Part shown: positions 6,420-8,936 of the stretch, piece after piece | Layout: every line of letters begins with the position of its first letter | Position numbering within the stretch: position 1 is the stretch's first letter | NCBI GenBank assembly: GCA_028527945.1 | Contig: JAQQAK010000217.1 | Coordinates: 1-8,936 of the forward strand | Length of the DNA stretch: 8,936 nt | Source of the DNA: Spirochaetaceae bacterium | GTDB lineage: Bacteria > Spirochaetota > Spirochaetia > UBA9216 | Reading direction: 5' to 3' | Notes under the pieces: generated by a model | What the model was told of the DNA's origin: nothing | Database searches by the model: none | What the model saw: the letters and a program-made list of their open reading frames with translations, nothing else | Translations under genes and position numbers: made by a program

Positions 6420-7465
6420 GTAAGCTTGAACTTAATGGAATTACTAAAAAATATGGAACTTTTACAGCAGTTGACAGAGTAAATCTTTGCCTTGAGAATG
6501 GTGAGCTTCTAACTATTTTGGGACCAAGTGGATGCGGAAAAAGTACTCTTTTATCAATTATTGCAGGTATAACAGCTCCGTCTCTAGGCAGTATCATTTT
6601 AAATGGTGAGACTTTAAATCTTGATGGAGAGCGTATCTTTGTTCCTCCTGAAAAGCGTGATATAGGCCTTGTTTTTCAGAATTACGCATTATGGCCGCAT
6701 ATGACTGTTGAGAAGAATATTTCATATCCTCTAAAAATTAGAAAACTTGATAAAAAAATAATCAAATCCGAGACTGAGAAGATTCTTCGGCTCATAAAAC
6801 TTGAAAAACAAAGAAACAGGTATCCTTCAAAGCTTTCTGGAGGAGAACAGCAGAGGGTAGCGCTTGGACGTGCTCTGATTATGCAGCCGAGGCTTCTTTT
6901 ACTTGATGAGCCTATGTCTAATCTGGATGCAAAATTGAGAGAAGAGATGCAGTATGAAATACGCTCTATCCAGAAAAAACTATGTTTAACCACTGTTCAT
7001 GTTACTCATGATCAGTCAGAGGCTCTTGCGATGAGTGACAGAGTGGCTGTAATGAGCGATGGCCAGATTATTCAAACAGGTACTCCAGAAGAAATTTATA
7101 ATAAACCTTCAAATAATTTTGTCGCTAATTTTGTGGGCTCAAATAATATTATGAAGGGGAGGTGTGTTTCTTCTGGTGGGAATAGTTTTTTTGACGCGGG
7201 AGAAGGTTTTAAGGTTCAAATTAACAGTGCTTCGTTTAAGGATGGAGACTGCTGTTGTGTAATAAGGCCTGAGAATATCAGGTTTTCGGATAATGAAAAT
7301 GAAGGTCTTGAAGGTGAAGTCTTGGCAAGAATTTATAAGGGCTCATTTAATGTTTATTCAGTTATGGTTTTGGGATATTTGCTGCGTGTTCAAACCCGAT
7401 CTGAACAGATGTTGAATCCAGGAGATAGGGTGAGATGCATTATCTATAAAAACCGAATAATTTAA
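6416..7465 (+). CDS. ABC transporter ATP-binding protein (AfuC/FbpC/PotA-like)
   Basis: Cytoplasmic ATPase driving the importer; 349 residues, the usual length for this class with a C-terminal TOBE domain. Walker A GPSGCGKST is at 36-44, the Q-loop glutamine at 88, and signature LSGGEQQR at 140-147. Walker B LLLLDEP is at 160-166, D-loop SNLDA at 168-172 and the switch histidine H198 lies in VTHDQSEA. The TOBE region follows from about 284 (RPENIRF). It starts with TTG at 6416, overlapping the permease stop by 4 bases, with AGGTGG at 6401-6406 nine bases upstream; no ATG offers a better start. Three consecutive cysteines (279-281) just before the TOBE region are unusual. The gene ends 16 bases from the stop of the convergent HD-GYP gene. 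Confidence 0.94.
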   Translation: MSKLELNGITKKYGTFTAVDRVNLCLENGELLTILGPSGCGKSTLLSIIAGITAPSLGSIILNGETLNLDGERIFVPPEKRDIGLVFQNYALWPHMTVEKNISYPLKIRKLDKKIIKSETEKILRLIKLEKQRNRYPSKLSGGEQQRVALGRALIMQPRLLLLDEPMSNLDAKLREEMQYEIRSIQKKLCLTTVHVTHDQSEALAMSDRVAVMSDGQIIQTGTPEEIYNKPSNNFVANFVGSNNIMKGRCVSSGGNSFFDAGEGFKVQINSASFKDGDCCCVIRPENIRFSDNENEGLEGEVLARIYKGSFNVYSVMVLGYLLRVQTRSEQMLNPGDRVRCIIYKNRII

Positions 7466-7481
7466 AAGAACTTGTAGAAGG

Positions 7482-8126
7482 CTAAATTATTATTTTCTGC
7501 GCAATTTCTTTGTTAACTTCAGCTAGTATTCCTGGAATCTCATCTTTCATATTAAGAAATACATCTACTATTTCAGGACAAAGCTGAGTCCCTCTTACTC
7601 TTTCTATTTCGCTAAAAGCCTCTTCATAGCTTTTGCCTGTTTTATATGGCCTGTCAGATGATATTGCGTCAAAGGTATCGGCAACAGCAATTACCCTTGC
7701 TCCAAAAGGTATATCGGCTCCGGCAAGGCCGCAAGGGTAGCCCCGGCCGTCCCATCTTTCGTGATGATAGCGGACATAAAGAGCAATCTCGCTAAGCTGA
7801 GGAATTGAGTTAACAATTTTAAACCCAATTTCAGAATGATCTTTCATCTTTTCAAATTCACTGTTGGTAAGTTTGTCCGGCTTATTCAGAATCATGTCAG
7901 CGACACCAATTTTACCAACATCGTGTAAATGTGCTGCCAAATGAATAATCTCTTTCCATTTTTCATCTATCTGCATGTTGCTAATTATTGCTTCGCTAAG
8001 AGCTGATACTCTCCATGAGTGTTCATAAGTATATGGATCTCGAGTATTAAGTATTATAACAATTATTTCCATTACATCATGGATAGAAAAAGTCTTTTCA
8101 AAGGGCTTAAAATCTTCAGTAATCAT
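7482..8126 (-). CDS. Stand-alone HD-GYP protein (probable cyclic-di-GMP phosphodiesterase)
   Basis: HD-GYP proteins hydrolyse cyclic-di-GMP using a two- or three-metal centre. From the ATG at 8126 the product has 214 residues and is nearly all HD-GYP domain. H36 (YEHSWRV), HDVGK at 68-72, H97 (DHSEIGF), HHERWDGRGYP at 121-131 and D150 (AVADTFDAISSDRPYK) are the expected metal ligands and signature, so it looks active. There is no receiver, PAS or membrane segment; about 15 residues precede the domain. An ATG at 8132 would add two residues, but a promoter -10 ends at 8135, so 8132 would be upstream of the mRNA start. Neither ATG has a Shine-Dalgarno. Output (motility, chemotaxis or envelope) cannot be told from the neighbours. 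Confidence 0.93.
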   Translation of the reverse strand: MITEDFKPFEKTFSIHDVMEIIVIILNTRDPYTYEHSWRVSALSEAIISNMQIDEKWKEIIHLAAHLHDVGKIGVADMILNKPDKLTNSEFEKMKDHSEIGFKIVNSIPQLSEIALYVRYHHERWDGRGYPCGLAGADIPFGARVIAVADTFDAISSDRPYKTGKSYEEAFSEIERVRGTQLCPEIVDVFLNMKDEIPGILAEVNKEIAQKIII

Positions 8127-8134
8127 AGGCATTG

Positions 8135-8163
8135 ATTGTATTTATTAGTAAAGGCTAAGTCAA
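8135..8163 (-). promoter_or_regulatory. Sigma70-type promoter for the HD-GYP gene
   Basis: On the minus strand TTGACT (8163-8158, 5 of 6), 17 bp, then TACAAT (8140-8135, 5 of 6). AT-rich sequence lies upstream. Eight bases separate the -10 from the A of the ATG at 8126, so a leaderless transcript is predicted. Confidence 0.65.
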
Positions 8164-8182
8164 TTAGTTGATTAAGTTTTTA

Positions 8183-8196
8183 CAATTATTTAATTG
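8183..8196. repeat. 14-bp perfect palindrome in the HD-GYP upstream region
   Basis: CAATTATTTAATTG-type symmetry: CAATTA (8183-8188), TT, TAATTG (8191-8196). It lies about 20 bp upstream of the HD-GYP -35, where an activator site or UP-like element could sit. The sequence is AT-rich, so a chance palindrome is possible. Confidence 0.25.
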
Positions 8197-8225
8197 ATTT
8201 TCTCATAAAAAGGTGGTATCCAGTG

Positions 8226-8936
8226 TTAAAAAAATGGATACACATATGGAGAATCCAGAGGCTCTATCTCATTAATTGAAGTTGGCTGTATAACAGGGTA
8301 GATGCTTTTCCCTCCGGCAAGAGTCAACTCTTTTTTAGAGATTGTTCCTGTTATGCTGTACCATTTATTTCTGTCTATGTCCCAGTCTTTACTGGTTGTA
8401 TCACAGGCTAGGCCTGTTACCTCGGCATCAGCTGCGCAGCAGTACATAGCCATTCTGGCAATTATAAAATAATCTTTTCCAAGATAGTTCGAGTAAACAA
8501 CAAATCCTTTAATTGTTATTTCTTTTCCATCGTATTTATCCGGAAAATCATAGATATCCGTTAGTGTTTTTATAAAGTCCTTATCATTAATGATTAGATG
8601 ATCTGTAACCGGTATATCTTCATCTTTGCTTTTTGTTGAGGTAAAAGATTTTTTAGCTGAATTGCTGCTTAATTGTACCGTTTTTACGCGTGATGAATTA
8701 ATTTGGTAGGCTTTATATGAAGATAATAGAACAAGCAGGCATATGGCTATAATCAAAATCCAGCCTATACCGGGTTTTTCAGAGTGATGGCCTTTAAAAA
8801 ATTCTAAAAATGCGAAAAAAATAAAAATTGCAAGAATAAATTCAGAGATAATGAGAAATTTTTTATAAAGAGGATTAATAAGAATATTAACCTTACCACT
8901 GAAAAGTATATAAAGTATTGTAGCAAATAAAAGTAC
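8226..8936 (-). CDS. TIGR03943/DUF1980 (YcgQ-like) membrane protein, 5' end missing
   Basis: The minus-strand frame is open from the right edge to the TAA at 8226, giving 236 visible codons; the true start lies beyond the window. The visible N-terminal part has two hydrophobic segments around a KGHHSEKPG loop: ILINPLYKKF leads into the first helix, and WILIIAICLLVLL is the second. A linker rich in Ser and Lys leads to a C-terminal beta-rich domain. That domain contains YDGKEITIKGFV, RMAMYCCAADAEVTGLAC (the CCAADA motif at visible residues 166-171) and WYSITGTI. This layout fits the TIGR03943 family, whose genes usually neighbour a DUF318 (YcgR-type) permease; such a gene is expected just outside. 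Function is not established. The TTG at 8756 is not the start. Confidence 0.8.
   Translation of the reverse strand, partial: VLLFATILYILFSGKVNILINPLYKKFLIISEFILAIFIFFAFLEFFKGHHSEKPGIGWILIIAICLLVLLSSYKAYQINSSRVKTVQLSSNSAKKSFTSTKSKDEDIPVTDHLIINDKDFIKTLTDIYDFPDKYDGKEITIKGFVVYSNYLGKDYFIIARMAMYCCAADAEVTGLACDTTSKDWDIDRNKWYSITGTISKKELTLAGGKSIYPVIQPTSINEIEPLDSPYVYPFF

Noticed and set aside
5474..6993. Minus-strand frames opposite the permease and ATPase genes
   Set aside because: They lie antisense to strongly conserved membrane and ATPase motifs, and no ribosome-binding site was seen.
8204..8222. Possible terminator after the YcgQ-like gene on the minus strand
   Set aside because: Only a 3-bp stem (TGG/CCA) precedes the T run, too weak to call.

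Overview
The window is AT-rich and carries ordinary chromosomal genes in short, tightly packed operons on both strands. I read it as a Treponema-like spirochaete with moderate confidence. The main reason is the binding-protein N-terminus, whose signal peptide ends in an ...LYASGQQE junction of a kind common in treponemal ABC binding proteins. The AT-rich coding style and the anaerobe-type gene set (phenylacetate-CoA ligase with an ACT protein, flavodoxin, HD-GYP) agree with this. No rRNA, tRNA, CRISPR array, insertion sequence or phage gene is visible.

Layout. (1) 1-891, minus strand: uridine kinase (udk) followed by the start of an rlmL-type 23S rRNA methyltransferase, joined by a 4-base ATGA overlap; rlmL runs off the left edge. 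(2) 892-1034: a divergent promoter region. (3) 1035-2815, plus strand: phenylacetate/aryl-CoA ligase (paaK), a tandem-ACT protein and a clear rho-independent terminator. (4) 2827-7465, plus strand: a five-gene operon of DUF2023-type protein, long-chain flavodoxin, periplasmic binding protein, fused two-module permease and ATPase. It sits behind a near-consensus promoter carrying operator-like sequences. (5) 7482-8126, minus strand: a stand-alone HD-GYP protein with its own promoter, converging on the ABC operon. (6) 8226-8936, minus strand: a TIGR03943/DUF1980 (YcgQ-like) membrane protein, cut by the right edge.

How the genes work together. Flavodoxin and an AfuABC/FbpABC-type importer behind one promoter look like an iron-limitation response. 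A DtxR/IdeR-like box (14 of 19 positions) overlapping the -10 fits that idea. However, the binding protein lacks the tyrosine pair typical of ferric-binding relatives, so its cargo is open; a phosphorylated sugar or another anion is possible. paaK plus the ACT protein is a pair often found with indolepyruvate:ferredoxin oxidoreductase in anaerobes, pointing to activation of aryl acids from aromatic amino acids.

The most unusual signal is at the 5' ends of two unrelated minus-strand genes, udk and the HD-GYP gene. Each has a good sigma70-type promoter with exact 17-bp spacing, but the -10 hexamer lies only 7-8 bases before the best ATG and there is no Shine-Dalgarno sequence. Both are predicted to make leaderless mRNAs, whereas most plus-strand genes here have clear Shine-Dalgarno sites.
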